A DNA stretch of 64,000 nt from an uncultured Aeromonadales bacterium (GTDB lineage Bacteria; Pseudomonadota; Gammaproteobacteria; Enterobacterales; Succinivibrionaceae). The notes beneath the pieces are model-generated. The model worked only from the letters and a program-made list of their open reading frames with translations, had not been told where the DNA came from and ran no database searches. Where the stretch lies: positions 84,121 to 148,120 of the forward strand of contig CACZLZ010000004.1 in NCBI GenBank assembly GCA_902782145.1, read 5' to 3'. This document shows positions 16,378 through 25,705 of the stretch, piece by piece. The translations under genes and the position numbers were made by a program. Position 1 is the first letter of the stretch. Every line of letters begins with the position of its first letter.

Positions 16378-17004
16378 TCAGAAAAGCATTCCCATAAGGG
16401 AGGCGGAGGGGAATATGCCGTAACTGGCCAGCATCATGGCAGTCTCCATCATGGGCAGACCCACCACATTGGTGTAGGAGCCGTCAGTCTGGGCCACCAG
16501 GGAGCCGCCCTGCCCCTGGATCCCGTAGGCCCCCGCCTTGTCCCGGGGCTCACCGGTGAGCCAGTAGGCCTCGATCTCCGCAGTGGTGAGAAAGCGGAAC
16601 TGCACAGAGGTGGTGACACAGTCCACCGCCGTGGAGCCGATCCCCACGGTGAGGGCAATGCCGGTCAGCACCTGGTGCACCCGACCGGAAAGGGCGCTGA
16701 GCATGGCCACAGCGTCATCATGATCCCGGGGCTTGCCCAGGATCCGCCCGTCCAGAACCACCACCGTGTCCGCTCCCAGGGAGGGCAGGATCCGTCCCCC
16801 GGCCTCATAGCCGGCGGCGCTTTTGGCGGCGGCCAGACGCTGGACATAAGCCCCGGGCAGTTCACCTGGGCGGCAGGACTCATCCACGGCCGGGGAGACA
16901 CAACTGAAGATGTAGCCCGCCCCGGACAGGAGCTCACGCCGGCGGGGGGAGCCGGAGGCCAGAATGAAGAAGGGATCAGTTTTCGCTGTTGGTGTTGCGA
17001 ACAT
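16378..17004 (-). CDS. maf: Maf-family nucleotide pyrophosphatase (dTTP/UTP type)
   Basis: 208-residue house-cleaning pyrophosphatase that hydrolyses non-canonical or excess nucleoside triphosphates. The signature SGSPRRRELL is at ~17-26, GADTVVVLDGRILGKP at ~77-92, and RDKAGAYGIQGQGG at ~153-166, with the conserved Lys/Gln residues of the dTTP/UTP (YhdE) subgroup. The neighbourhood (mreBCD, rng) also points to YhdE rather than YceF. The ATG lies inside the mreD 3' end (29-nt overlap), so expression is coupled. Confidence 0.93.
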   Translation of the reverse strand: MFATPTAKTDPFFILASGSPRRRELLSGAGYIFSCVSPAVDESCRPGELPGAYVQRLAAAKSAAGYEAGGRILPSLGADTVVVLDGRILGKPRDHDDAVAMLSALSGRVHQVLTGIALTVGIGSTAVDCVTTSVQFRFLTTAEIEAYWLTGEPRDKAGAYGIQGQGGSLVAQTDGSYTNVVGLPMMETAMMLASYGIFPSASLMGMLF

Positions 17005-17479
17005 GGCGGAACCTGATGAGAAAGCCCAGGGAAACCCACAGCGCCGGCCAGAGGATCATGTCGGAAACACAGGACAGGATCATGTGATAGTCAATGAAGG
17101 CCAGGCCGAACATGTGCTCCAGCCAGAAGGTCATGATCTGCCCGGTCAGGGAGATGATGACCACCGAGACCGACTGCTGGAGCATGGAATAGGTCTCAAA
17201 CTTGGAAAAAGCCGAAGCCAGCATGTAAAGCATCAGGGAGAAGGCAAAGGCCCTGATCCCCAGGGTGCTGCCCACCAGCAGATCCAGCATGAGACCGGCG
17301 CAGAACCCGTGGCCGATGCTGACCATCCGGGGGATCTTCACCGACCAGAACATCACCGTCAGCAGGAGGATGTTGGGATAGAAGTGCTGGATCACCGGCG
17401 GCGGAGCCATGATATTCAGGATCAGGGCCAGCAGCATGGATCCGTACACCATCACGAAGGTGAGGAAATTACCGTACAA
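16976..17479 (-). CDS. mreD: Rod-shape determining membrane protein MreD
   Basis: 167-residue inner-membrane protein with about five or six hydrophobic helices, part of the elongasome with MreB, MreC, RodA and PBP2. The sequence shows YGSMLLALILNIMAPPP, PNILLLTVMFW and the family-typical FCAGLMLDLLVGSTLGIRAFAF. The best start is a TTG at 17479, with AAGGGG 8 nt upstream; the first in-frame ATG is 9 codons later. It overlaps mreC by 11 nt and maf by 29 nt. Confidence 0.92.
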   Translation of the reverse strand: MYGNFLTFVMVYGSMLLALILNIMAPPPVIQHFYPNILLLTVMFWSVKIPRMVSIGHGFCAGLMLDLLVGSTLGIRAFAFSLMLYMLASAFSKFETYSMLQQSVSVVIISLTGQIMTFWLEHMFGLAFIDYHMILSCVSDMILWPALWVSLGFLIRFRHVRNTNSEN

Positions 17480-18368
17480 GGGAAACGCCCCTTTTCACAA
17501 AGTCGATGCTCTGGCTGCCGGTGTTCTGCCCGTCAGGGGCAAAGTACTCAGCCGGCCACATGAGGAGCACATAGCGCAGACGGCTGAGATCCTCCACCGG
17601 ACGGGCCTTGACCTCGGCAAAGCCGGTGCCGTTGTCCGGGGAATACTCCACCACCCGGGCCACGGGATAGCCCCGGGGGAACTTGCCTCCAAGGCCGGAG
17701 GTCACCAGGAGATCCCCCACCCGGATATCCACGTTCCGGGGCAGATCATCAATGACCAGCATGTCCACAAAGCCGGTGCCCCCGGCGATCCCCCGGATAT
17801 CGTTGCGCACGTTGCGCACCGGGACGGAATGATTGCGGTCGGAGATCAGCAGGGCCCGGCTCATGTAGGGGGACACATCGGTGATCTGACCCACGATGCC
17901 GTCCTCGCCGATGAGAGGTTGCCCTTCATAGACCCCGGCCAGCTTGCCCTTGTTGATGACAATGCGCTGCTCAAAGGGATCCGTGGCCACGCTCATGATC
18001 TCCGCCACCTCCACCCGGGAGTCCGACTGGATGGGGGAGCCTAGCAGTGCCCTGAGCTTTTCGTTCTCCTGCTTCATCTGGCCGTACTTCAGGAGCTCGC
18101 TCTTCAGCAGCATCAGAGTCTCCTGCAAACGGCGGTTATCCTCCACCAACTGGTAGCGTGTGCGCAACTGCTGCCGGGCGGCATAGGCGGCCACCGCAGG
18201 GGTGTTGGCCACGGAATACAGGGGCCCGAGGATAGTGTCCACGGGAACCCGGATCTCCTTGGAGATGTGCAGGCTCGTGTCAGCCAGGACAAGGCCCAGG
18301 GAAAGCAGCGCCGCTATGATGAAGCGGTACGCCACCGGAAGGCCGCGGTACTGATCCTGCTGTTTCAT
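17469..18368 (-). CDS. mreC: Rod-shape determining protein MreC
   Basis: 299 residues. Bitopic protein with an N-terminal membrane segment (YRFIIAALLSLGLVLADTSLH, ~10-30), a coiled coil (QLRTRYQLVEDNRRLQETLMLLKSELLKYGQMKQENEKLRALLG, ~67-110) and two periplasmic beta-barrel domains with VINKGKLAGVYEGQPLI, GIVGQI and VSPYMSRALLISDRNHSVPV. It activates PBP2/RodA in cell elongation. It starts 78 bp after mreB and overlaps mreD. Confidence 0.95.
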   Translation of the reverse strand: MKQQDQYRGLPVAYRFIIAALLSLGLVLADTSLHISKEIRVPVDTILGPLYSVANTPAVAAYAARQQLRTRYQLVEDNRRLQETLMLLKSELLKYGQMKQENEKLRALLGSPIQSDSRVEVAEIMSVATDPFEQRIVINKGKLAGVYEGQPLIGEDGIVGQITDVSPYMSRALLISDRNHSVPVRNVRNDIRGIAGGTGFVDMLVIDDLPRNVDIRVGDLLVTSGLGGKFPRGYPVARVVEYSPDNGTGFAEVKARPVEDLSRLRYVLLMWPAEYFAPDGQNTGSQSIDFVKRGVSLVR

Positions 18369-18446
18369 AAATGCTACGCTGAAGCCCTACAAAGTTCCGG
18401 GAACGGCTCCCCGATCTGGGCGGGCAGCCGTCGGATCCGGAAGGAT

Positions 18447-19499
18447 TCACTCGTCCTGGAAGATATCCCTCTGGGCCCGGGTCAGCATCTCAATGGCCTT
18501 GCCGCCACCCCGGGCAACACAGGTCAGAGGATCATCGGCAACCACCACCGGCAGTCCGGTCTGCTCGGCAATGAGGGTATTGAAGCCCTTCAGCAGTGCG
18601 CCGCCGCCGGTCATGACAATGCCCCGCTCGCTGATGTCAGCGGAAAGCTCGGCAGGACATGCGTCCAGGGCCAGTTTGACGGCTGCCACGATGGCGTTCA
18701 AGGAGTTGGCCAGGGCGTCCCGAATGTTCTCAGAGGTGATCTGGCACTGGGCGGGGATGCCGTCCATCTGCAGGCTGCGGCCCCTGACCTCGATGTACTC
18801 AATCTCATCCTCCTTCTGGATGAAGGCGGTGCCGATCTTCTCCTTGATCCGCTCAGCAGTCTGCTCGCCGATGCCGATCTTCATGTTGCGCCGGACATAG
18901 TCGATGATGTCGGAATTGAAGCGGTCACCGCCCACCTTGACGGACTCGGCATACACCAAGCCGCTGAGGGAGATGATGGCAATATCCGTGGTGCCGCCGC
19001 CGATGTCCACCACCATGGAGCCGCAGGCCTCGGAAACCGGCAGATCTGCGCCCAGGGCTGCGGCCATGGGCTCGTCAATGATGTAGACCTCAGTGGCGCC
19101 GGCATTCTCTGCCGCCCGCTTGATGGCCTGGCGCTCAACCTTGGAGGCCTTTCCGGGAACGCTGATCAGAACCTTGGGATCCGGGGTGAAGAAGCCGCGG
19201 CCGTGAACGGTCTTGAGGAAGTACTTAAGCATCTTCTCAGTGTAGTCCACGTCGGCAATGACGCCGTCCTTCAGGGGACGGATGGTCTTGATGGAGTCAG
19301 GGGTCCTGCCAATCATCTTCTTGGCTTCCCGGCCCACGGCCACCACATAGCCATGCTTGGAATCCTTCTCATGACGGACTGCCACCACGGTGGGTTCATT
19401 CAGCACAATCCCCTTGCCCTTGACATAGATAAGGGTGTTGGCCGTACCCAGATCAATGGAGATCTCGTTATTGAACAGATTGCTCAGGAACTTAAACAT
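18447..19499 (-). CDS. mreB: Actin-like cell-shape protein MreB
   Basis: 350-residue bacterial actin that positions the lateral-wall synthesis machinery under the inner membrane. It starts MFKFLSNLFNNEISIDLGTANTLIYVKG, with an amphipathic N-terminus and phosphate-1 loop, followed by VDIGGGTTDIAII (phosphate-2) and ERGIVMTGGGALLKG (adenosine motif). The frame opens at a TTG two codons upstream, but the ATG at 19499 is the family start. An extended -10 promoter lies about 50 nt upstream. Confidence 0.97.
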   Translation of the reverse strand: MFKFLSNLFNNEISIDLGTANTLIYVKGKGIVLNEPTVVAVRHEKDSKHGYVVAVGREAKKMIGRTPDSIKTIRPLKDGVIADVDYTEKMLKYFLKTVHGRGFFTPDPKVLISVPGKASKVERQAIKRAAENAGATEVYIIDEPMAAALGADLPVSEACGSMVVDIGGGTTDIAIISLSGLVYAESVKVGGDRFNSDIIDYVRRNMKIGIGEQTAERIKEKIGTAFIQKEDEIEYIEVRGRSLQMDGIPAQCQITSENIRDALANSLNAIVAAVKLALDACPAELSADISERGIVMTGGGALLKGFNTLIAEQTGLPVVVADDPLTCVARGGGKAIEMLTRAQRDIFQDE

Positions 19500-19546
19500 T
19501 TTCAAATCCGGAATTGAAATTCTTGAAAAACAAAAAAACTGTGACT

Positions 19547-19555
19547 ATTGTAACA
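19547..19555 (-). promoter_or_regulatory. Predicted extended -10 promoter of mreB
   Basis: Minus strand TGT-TACAAT: a 5/6 -10 hexamer with the TGn extension. A weak TTGAT-like -35 lies 15-16 bp upstream. Confidence 0.5.
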
Positions 19556-20001
19556 TACGCCGTCACAGATCAACGAAGGAAATAAATCAGCGGGAACGGG
19601 TGTCACAGCACTCTGGAAGGGGAACAGCAGGACATTCCTGGCATTTCCAGGGAGCCTTGCTGGAGATCAGAAATGACCGGAAAGAGTGGCACCTCAGACC
19701 ATCAGATCAGGTGGGAGACCGGAAAGCGCACCGGCAGATCCGGGCACATAGCCGGAGGACACGGAGTCTAAATGCATGAGGGCAGGAAGCACTGACTTGC
19801 GCCCATTGCACGCATTATTCACTGACCAGGAAACTGACGGTCAGCGAATAGTCCATACCATCAGTGTAGGCAGAACATCCCCAACTCCGGTCGGTGTTTT
19901 TTGAGCCCATGGGCTTCCTCGGCAGGTCAACGATCCAAATAAACACTTCCCGACCTGCCCCTGGCTGTAAAAGAGTCACTGCTGCTGATCGCAGCAGGAT
20001 C

Positions 20002-20025
20002 AAAAAGGGGAGACCCCAAAGCCTC
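20002..20025 (-). terminator. Terminator after mshQ
   Basis: On the minus strand a GGGG-TCT-CCCC hairpin, or the longer GGGAG/CTCCC alternative, is followed by five T. It lies about 55 nt after the mshQ stop and closes the pilin operon. The rest of 19556-20079 shows no gene. Confidence 0.65.
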
Positions 20026-20079
20026 CCTCAGTCATGGCAGGATCAGCCCCGCCCCGATCTGCCGCTGTCACCGGAGCAT

Positions 20080-23000
20080 CTACTGCTCCAGGCGGTAGAT
20101 CACCCTGTCGGTTCCCGGCCACGCCCGGAAGGCACCGAAGGCCTGATCCACACCCTCCAGGGTGGTGCCAAGCCAGAAGGGTCCCGAGACCATGGGATCA
20201 GTGCCGACCGAGTCCCTGACCGGAGTCACATTGTCAGCATCCGGAACAGTGCCGGTAAAATTGATCCCTGGAGTGAAGTCCCGGAGGAGGAACAGGGGTG
20301 AATGCAGATCTGCATCGCCCTCTGGACTGCTAAGCATGAGATACATCCTGCCGTTGCGGGAGGTGGCGGTCTCACCGGGGCTGACTGATCCGTCATTAAC
20401 GTTCACCAGACCCGCCGTCCGGGACTTCACCCCGTTGCCGTAGGTGACAGCCACGCTGCCGGAGGTGATCTTCTTGAGATAGGAGGCCTCAGAACTCTGG
20501 CCGAAAGGCTCCACATAGAAGCTGTCCCGGCTGAGCACCGTGCAATTGTCATCGGTGTTCCTGACCCAGCCGGCGGCAACATCGCTGTCCCCGGATCCGG
20601 CCACCCGGCGGTAATACTCAAACTGCACCGGCATATAGAGATCATTCTTCGGCGCAGCCCGGGCGCTGAGCAGGGCAATGCGCCCGGTTCTCATTTCCAG
20701 GGGGCTGTCCTTGAACACCACCGCCGCAACTGAACTGCCAAGAAGATCCGTATAAGTCATCTTTTCCCCGGAGACACCCTCGGCCAGGCGCAGATCCCGC
20801 CTCACACTCCCGGAGTCCGAAGCCTCCTGGAGCGCAAGGGCCGGAAACACATAGAACCGGCTCCAGGAGCTTCCGGAAAGCCGGGGAGACTCGCTCCGGT
20901 AATCCAGGATCTTCTCCGCCCCCTCAGTTGTGGACTGATAGCCGGCAGGCAGGATCCGATAATAGAAAGGTGCTGATACAGCGGAGGCGTCACCGGTGAG
21001 CAGGAGATCGTCAGAGGTGGCGTTCAGGTAAATCCGCCCCCCGCTCCAGCTTTCGGAAAGCAGCGCATTGGAGCAGCGGTCACAGGTGACTATGCGGCGG
21101 AACTTCACCCCGCCGTCCCCGGTGCCGTACAGGGGAGCATAGGTGCCTCCGGAAGAGGTCATGATATCCGGAACAAGGCTGTATTCCGCCAGTGTCTCCT
21201 GAGGGTAGTGAGACTGATCAAAGAAGGCCGTCCGGTCACCGGTGCGGTTCTTCGCCGTCAGCACGATCCGGGGGGCCACCGGCTGGCCGAAATAGGTGAA
21301 GGACAGCTGGCTGTCCGCATCTGCGGCCGGGCACGAGTTGGGCACCGGGTTCACTGAGCTTGAGTACTGCCCGATCTCAAAATAATAGGGAGCCACCAGC
21401 CCGTCCAGTGTGAGGGTGGTCTCATGGATCTCCAGTCCCGAAAGGGCATCGGTGAAAGCAGGGATCCGGATCGCATAGTTGCCCACGTCACTTATGGCAG
21501 AAGTCCGCTCCGTGCCGCCCCCGGCAATGAGCGCGCCATTGTCATTCTTCTGATCCAGTGTCACCAGACCCGGCGCCAGATAGTTGCCCTTGGTCTCACC
21601 GGTGTCCTGGAGGTTCTCCGCCACCGGCTCAATGGTGTTCTGGAATCCGGAGTCATAGCCGTAGGACAGGACCGTGGCACAGGAGCTGTAATCACCGCCC
21701 TCCCCGCCGGAGCACCAGGCCTTGGGCAGATAGGTGATCTTAAGATCCTGGCCGGCCAGGTACTTCTCCGATCCGCTGAGGGACGCCACGGCGGCGCACT
21801 CTGTGTCATCACCGCAGGAGGCGTCAACAGACGGCACCACGGCATAGGGGGCATACTTCAGGGTGAGCTCGCCCTCCAGGGCCACCGGCTCCCCGGGATC
21901 ACCCTCCGCCGCAGTGGCATGGCCGACAGCCTTCAGGGTCACCGAGCCGGCGTCACCGTAATAGAACTCCGGGATCCGGTAGACCGATCCGTTCATGGCC
22001 AGGGCCAGTTCCACTCCGCCCTCACTGGCCACGGCCGCGCCGTCACCGGCGGCAAAGTAACTCTTGGTCCGGACGGCGGTGTTGTACACCAAGGACAGCA
22101 CCGCTTTGGCATCCGCCAGGGATCCGGTCTCACAGATGCTCAGATCCTCCCCGGTGCTGTGAACCACCGCCAGGTTAGACGCAAAGCCCTTGCCCGCATA
22201 CACCGCAGTGCCCCCGGAGGCAAAGGTCTCACCCAGATCAGTGCCCGGAAGGAACATCAGGGCGGAAGACCGGAAATCCACCCCGCAGCCGGAGGTGCAT
22301 TCATATCTGCCGCCCTCCAGGGAGACCGTCAGGGCCCCCTCAGCGGCGCTACCCGGAACCACCGGGATCCGGGCACCGTCGGAGTCCGCCTGGATCTCCT
22401 TGGAGCGCTCCCCATCTTTCAGAAAATAGCCGTCGCCGGTGATCTTCAGGGTGACACTCTCCACAGATCCGGACTCGGAAGTCACACTGACCCAGCCCTG
22501 CTGGCAGGAGGGGGTGATGCCGGAGGTGTCCACCACAAAGGACTCATCCTGGACCGCACTGGCAAAATCCCAGAGATCCGAGGATGGAAAGCTTATTTTG
22601 GATGCTGCCAGATGGTATCTATGCTGATCATCATCCTCTTCCAGGTAATGTCCAGTAAGCGTTGTGGAGGAAACCTTTATCATCGGCGCCGAGATCTTCA
22701 CCTTTTCCATCTCAAGCCCGAAATCATAGTTGTTTCCCCCCATGGTTGCCGACCAGCCCACCTTGAAGCTGACATCCCCGCCGGCAAGGATATAGGTGTT
22801 GCTGATCCTTAAGGGATTGTTGTAAGAGTATTTATCTTTACTATCAGGATTAGTATTAGGAACCCAGTTGTTCGCAAGATTGGCTGTCACCCCGCCATCA
22901 GTTATTATCAGCAGTGCCCCGTCGGTGACGCTGATCCCGCCTCCGTTGAGAAACTTCAGGGAAGAGGCATGCAGAGCATAGTAGCCGCTGACCGTAACCT

Positions 23001-23556
23001 GGTGATCCAGTCTCAGCGCACCGTATTCCTGGATGTTGGCCAGTGCCTGACGCTGGCTGGCATAACCGGTGATCGATGACGGCAGCGTGGAGGTGCCGGA
23101 GGTGCTCACCGCCTTCCGGGTGTAGCTGACTGCACGGGTGGCCGCCCGGTTGAAGTTCACCCTGTAAGGAGATGATCCCGCCGGGGTGTAGCAGTAGTAG
23201 TAATTGTCACCGCTGGGCACATCATCGCTGTCGTAGATGCTCAGAAGGCCGGTGGTACTATCCACACTGAAATTGGTGTCATAACTGGAAGGGCAGGACA
23301 TGCCACCACTGGATCCCCGGACAAAAAAGGCAGAGCGGAGATCTATGCTGTCAGCCGAAGCATGACCGGTGGGATCGCTGAAGGTGAGGGGATAGGCAAA
23401 GAGCTGCTCCAGGGGATACTCCAGATCAGAGGCCTTCTGGGCCAGGGCATGCTCTGCCGGAGCGGCCAGCAAAACCAGCAGGGGCAGGACAGCTCGGAGG
23501 ACTGTCCGGAGCATGGCCGGGAATCTGCCATCCCGGCGGATGGGATCTCTACTCAT
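20080..23556 (-). CDS. mshQ: MSHA biogenesis protein MshQ (DUF6701-type, large exported protein)
   Basis: 1158 residues, the last gene of the MSHA pilin unit. A hydrophobic signal segment lies at ~15-39 (MLRTVLRAVLPLLVLLAAPAEHALA); the internal Met15 could also be the start. The N-terminal half is beta-rich and repetitive. The C-terminal region carries features of the DUF6701 domain of MshQ (RTGRIALLSARAAPKND..MPVQFEYYR, GWVRNTDDNCTVLS). It has many Cys pairs and acidic loops, as expected for an extracellular, possibly tip-located adhesin-like protein; that location is inference. The start overlaps mshP by 4 nt (ATGA). The family is found at this operon position in Vibrio, Shewanella and Aeromonas. 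Confidence 0.85.
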   Translation of the reverse strand: MSRDPIRRDGRFPAMLRTVLRAVLPLLVLLAAPAEHALAQKASDLEYPLEQLFAYPLTFSDPTGHASADSIDLRSAFFVRGSSGGMSCPSSYDTNFSVDSTTGLLSIYDSDDVPSGDNYYYCYTPAGSSPYRVNFNRAATRAVSYTRKAVSTSGTSTLPSSITGYASQRQALANIQEYGALRLDHQVTVSGYYALHASSLKFLNGGGISVTDGALLIITDGGVTANLANNWVPNTNPDSKDKYSYNNPLRISNTYILAGGDVSFKVGWSATMGGNNYDFGLEMEKVKISAPMIKVSSTTLTGHYLEEDDDQHRYHLAASKISFPSSDLWDFASAVQDESFVVDTSGITPSCQQGWVSVTSESGSVESVTLKITGDGYFLKDGERSKEIQADSDGARIPVVPGSAAEGALTVSLEGGRYECTSGCGVDFRSSALMFLPGTDLGETFASGGTAVYAGKGFASNLAVVHSTGEDLSICETGSLADAKAVLSLVYNTAVRTKSYFAAGDGAAVASEGGVELALAMNGSVYRIPEFYYGDAGSVTLKAVGHATAAEGDPGEPVALEGELTLKYAPYAVVPSVDASCGDDTECAAVASLSGSEKYLAGQDLKITYLPKAWCSGGEGGDYSSCATVLSYGYDSGFQNTIEPVAENLQDTGETKGNYLAPGLVTLDQKNDNGALIAGGGTERTSAISDVGNYAIRIPAFTDALSGLEIHETTLTLDGLVAPYYFEIGQYSSSVNPVPNSCPAADADSQLSFTYFGQPVAPRIVLTAKNRTGDRTAFFDQSHYPQETLAEYSLVPDIMTSSGGTYAPLYGTGDGGVKFRRIVTCDRCSNALLSESWSGGRIYLNATSDDLLLTGDASAVSAPFYYRILPAGYQSTTEGAEKILDYRSESPRLSGSSWSRFYVFPALALQEASDSGSVRRDLRLAEGVSGEKMTYTDLLGSSVAAVVFKDSPLEMRTGRIALLSARAAPKNDLYMPVQFEYYRRVAGSGDSDVAAGWVRNTDDNCTVLSRDSFYVEPFGQSSEASYLKKITSGSVAVTYGNGVKSRTAGLVNVNDGSVSPGETATSRNGRMYLMLSSPEGDADLHSPLFLLRDFTPGINFTGTVPDADNVTPVRDSVGTDPMVSGPFWLGTTLEGVDQAFGAFRAWPGTDRVIYRLEQ

Positions 23557-24068
23557 AACTGCTCCCCGTCGGCAAGGGCGGAATACACCGTCCTGGAAAC
23601 TGAATAATCTGTACCGCCGTCAGGAGCGCTGCCGGTGCAGCTGGCGGTGACCTTCAGAAAATAGCTGACCCTCCTGGCGTAGGTGCCAAACTCGCCGCTG
23701 CTGTCAACCTTGGCGGCCCGGCGGCTGCACTCCATGACCGCCCGGCAGCCCCCGTAACCGGGGAAAACGGCGGGATCAAAGGCCAGATCAGCCGACACCC
23801 GGACACAGCCCCCATGGGTGTCATCGTCTGCGGTGCCCGCAGGATCGGCACTGCTGCTGCCCAGGGGATACAACTGATAGGTGCCGATCTCCAGGGCCGT
23901 GGTGGCAGCCAGCTCCGCCCGGATCCCCAGAATGGCATTGACCCCCAGATCTGAGCTGTCCACCCGCATACGGGTCAGCACCGCTGCCATCATGCCCAGC
24001 ACCACAATCACAAACAGGGCTGTCGCCAGGGCGCTGCCACCCTGGCGGCGGGAAAGCTCACGGAGCAT
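23553..24068 (-). CDS. mshP: MSHA minor pilin-like protein MshP
   Basis: 171 residues. The N-terminus MLRELSRRQGGSALATALFVIVVLGMMAAV is a prepilin-like leader lacking the usual GFTLxE: the region after the Gly pair reads SALATALF, as in PilX/MshP-type minor pilins that start the mature chain differently. Four or more Cys lie in the C-terminal half. It overlaps mshO by 11 nt and mshQ by 4 nt. Assignment rests on position between mshO and mshQ plus the leader. Confidence 0.8.
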   Translation of the reverse strand: MLRELSRRQGGSALATALFVIVVLGMMAAVLTRMRVDSSDLGVNAILGIRAELAATTALEIGTYQLYPLGSSSADPAGTADDDTHGGCVRVSADLAFDPAVFPGYGGCRAVMECSRRAAKVDSSGEFGTYARRVSYFLKVTASCTGSAPDGGTDYSVSRTVYSALADGEQL

Positions 24069-24855
24069 TGCGGACTCCTATTCTCTGGACGATCTGTCCG
24101 GTCAGATCCATGTTGCGGTAGTCGAACTGGTAAAGCACCTCCAGTTCCCCGGCGGCGTTGTAGGCACCATCAACCTTCCGGAACACCACGCTCTCCACGT
24201 CATCCACCAGAGGCGTGCCATCCTCGGCGCAGTTGCCGGCCACGGTGCGGTCCGCATGGCGGAAGATCCTGATCTGCCGGTTTCCCGGGGCATGGCACAC
24301 CGTGACGAAGGGCTGATCCGGATCTGAGAGGTAAAGCCTCCCGTTCTCCGACAGGGGGGCAAAATGGCCGTCCCCGGCAATGGTCAGCCGGTAGATCCCG
24401 TCCAGGCTCTCCACCTTGGTGACCTTGTAGTAGTTCTCCTGGGACTGGCCGGAAAAGGCCACCAGGGGCCGCTCGGAGGTACCGATCTGATAGAAGGGGG
24501 ACTTCACCGCATAGATCTGGCGCACCGACTGATCAATGCCGCCCTCCCCGTCCCGGGCCACATAAAAGTACCCGAATGCTGCCTTAGCGGGGACAAAGGT
24601 CACAAAGTCGGTCCACAAACCGTTGCCGATGACCATGGAATTGGGGATGGAGTTCTGGATAAGCTTTTCAAGCTTCCTGGTGACAAAGCCCAGATCAGAA
24701 TTGATCTTCTGGACCGTCCGGGCATGGAAGAAGAATTCGGCGCCGGAGGCGATAAAGCCCGAGGAGATGGCGGAGATGATCCCCATGAGCACCATGGTGA
24801 TCACCAGTTCGGTCAGGGTGAATCCCTGGCAAATTCTCCGACTGTTTCTCCGCAT
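24058..24855 (-). CDS. mshO: MSHA minor pilin MshO
   Basis: 265-residue type IV minor pilin (PilW/MshO class). The class III leader MRRNSRRICQG|FTLTELVITMVLMGIISA gives the PilD/TapD cleavage site after Gly11 and Glu at +5. The long C-terminal domain includes VKSPFYQIGTSERPLVAFSGQ and ends VVFRKVDGAYNAAGELEVLYQFD. It lies 107 bp after mshD in the pilin operon. Confidence 0.87.
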   Translation of the reverse strand: MRRNSRRICQGFTLTELVITMVLMGIISAISSGFIASGAEFFFHARTVQKINSDLGFVTRKLEKLIQNSIPNSMVIGNGLWTDFVTFVPAKAAFGYFYVARDGEGGIDQSVRQIYAVKSPFYQIGTSERPLVAFSGQSQENYYKVTKVESLDGIYRLTIAGDGHFAPLSENGRLYLSDPDQPFVTVCHAPGNRQIRIFRHADRTVAGNCAEDGTPLVDDVESVVFRKVDGAYNAAGELEVLYQFDYRNMDLTGQIVQRIGVRNAP

Positions 24856-24962
24856 TGATGGCTCCTCCCGCCATGTTCCCCCGGCCGGATCATGCCGGCA
24901 CTTCCCCCAGCACCCCTCCCTCCTGCCAGGGAGATCCCGGGGGCAGTTTTTACAACAGAAAA

Positions 24963-25607
24963 TCAGATGTTGGTCCGGACGAAGGAATAGTCCACAGTCT
25001 CCCCGTCACGCTGCAGGATGCTGATATCAATCCGTTTCCCGGAGTGATCATCAGCTCCGGAGCAGGACAGGGTCACCCCTGAAGATGCCAGGGATCCCAC
25101 GGGACACGGGGTCACCCGGACCCGGACATAATACTGGTTCAGTGTCTCCTGAAGGTCGGTCTCATCGCTGCCCCCGCCGGAGACAAAGTGCTCATAGAAG
25201 AAAGCGGCCGGCACATAGTCATCCCGGCAGCCCAGGGTCGCGTCCCGGGCGCAGTGGACGGAGGTGATGAAGTCGTCCACGTCATTGAACCGCTCGGTTC
25301 CGGTCTCCGATCCCCCGTCGGGTCCCAGGGAGGAGGAGCAGGCGATCACCGCCAGGCCCTCCAGGGTCTCCCCACAGCGGATCACCCCCCGGCCCTGATC
25401 TGACTTCTCGTCAAAGTTCCGGATGCGGATCTCCCCGGTCACCTTGTTCAGGATCTGCCGGGACATCTGCTGGACGATGGGATCCCGCCAGGCAGCCTTC
25501 TGAGAAATAAGCAGGGAGAGGCAACCGGCACAGGCAAAGCCCAGCAGCACCATGCCGACCACAAGTTCCACCAGGGAAAAACCCCGGATCGGTCCTTTTC
25601 CAGTCAT
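24963..25607 (-). CDS. mshD: MSHA minor pilin MshD
   Basis: 214-residue minor pilin. The leader MTGKGPIRG|FSLVELVVGMVLLGFACAG has the prepilin peptidase site and Glu+5. A GTG three codons upstream (25616) is an alternative start; the ATG is preferred although neither has a strong SD. The C-terminal domain holds several Cys and the segment VRVTPCPVGS. It is the first gene after the mshA terminator, so it depends on read-through or a weak internal promoter. Confidence 0.85.
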   Translation of the reverse strand: MTGKGPIRGFSLVELVVGMVLLGFACAGCLSLLISQKAAWRDPIVQQMSRQILNKVTGEIRIRNFDEKSDQGRGVIRCGETLEGLAVIACSSSLGPDGGSETGTERFNDVDDFITSVHCARDATLGCRDDYVPAAFFYEHFVSGGGSDETDLQETLNQYYVRVRVTPCPVGSLASSGVTLSCSGADDHSGKRIDISILQRDGETVDYSFVRTNI

Positions 25608-25649
25608 GGGATACACCCGGATCAGAGGGGGAAACCGGCATTGCCCGGT

Positions 25650-25681
25650 AAAAAAACGCCCAGAACAACACGTTCTGAGCG
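25650..25681 (-). terminator. Terminator directly after the major pilin gene mshA
   Basis: 10-bp stem CGCCCAGAAC (25657-25666) / GTTCTGAGCG (25672-25681, one G-T pair), loop of 5, followed by seven T on the minus strand. It starts 25 nt after the mshA stop and inside the mshB-Q unit. Confidence 0.85.
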
Positions 25682-25705
25682 CACAGCAATCAGACCTGAG
25701 ACTAA

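Noticed and set aside
21561..21854. Proline/arginine-rich small frames in mshQ and other genes
   Set aside because: Out-of-frame readings of real genes with no start signals.
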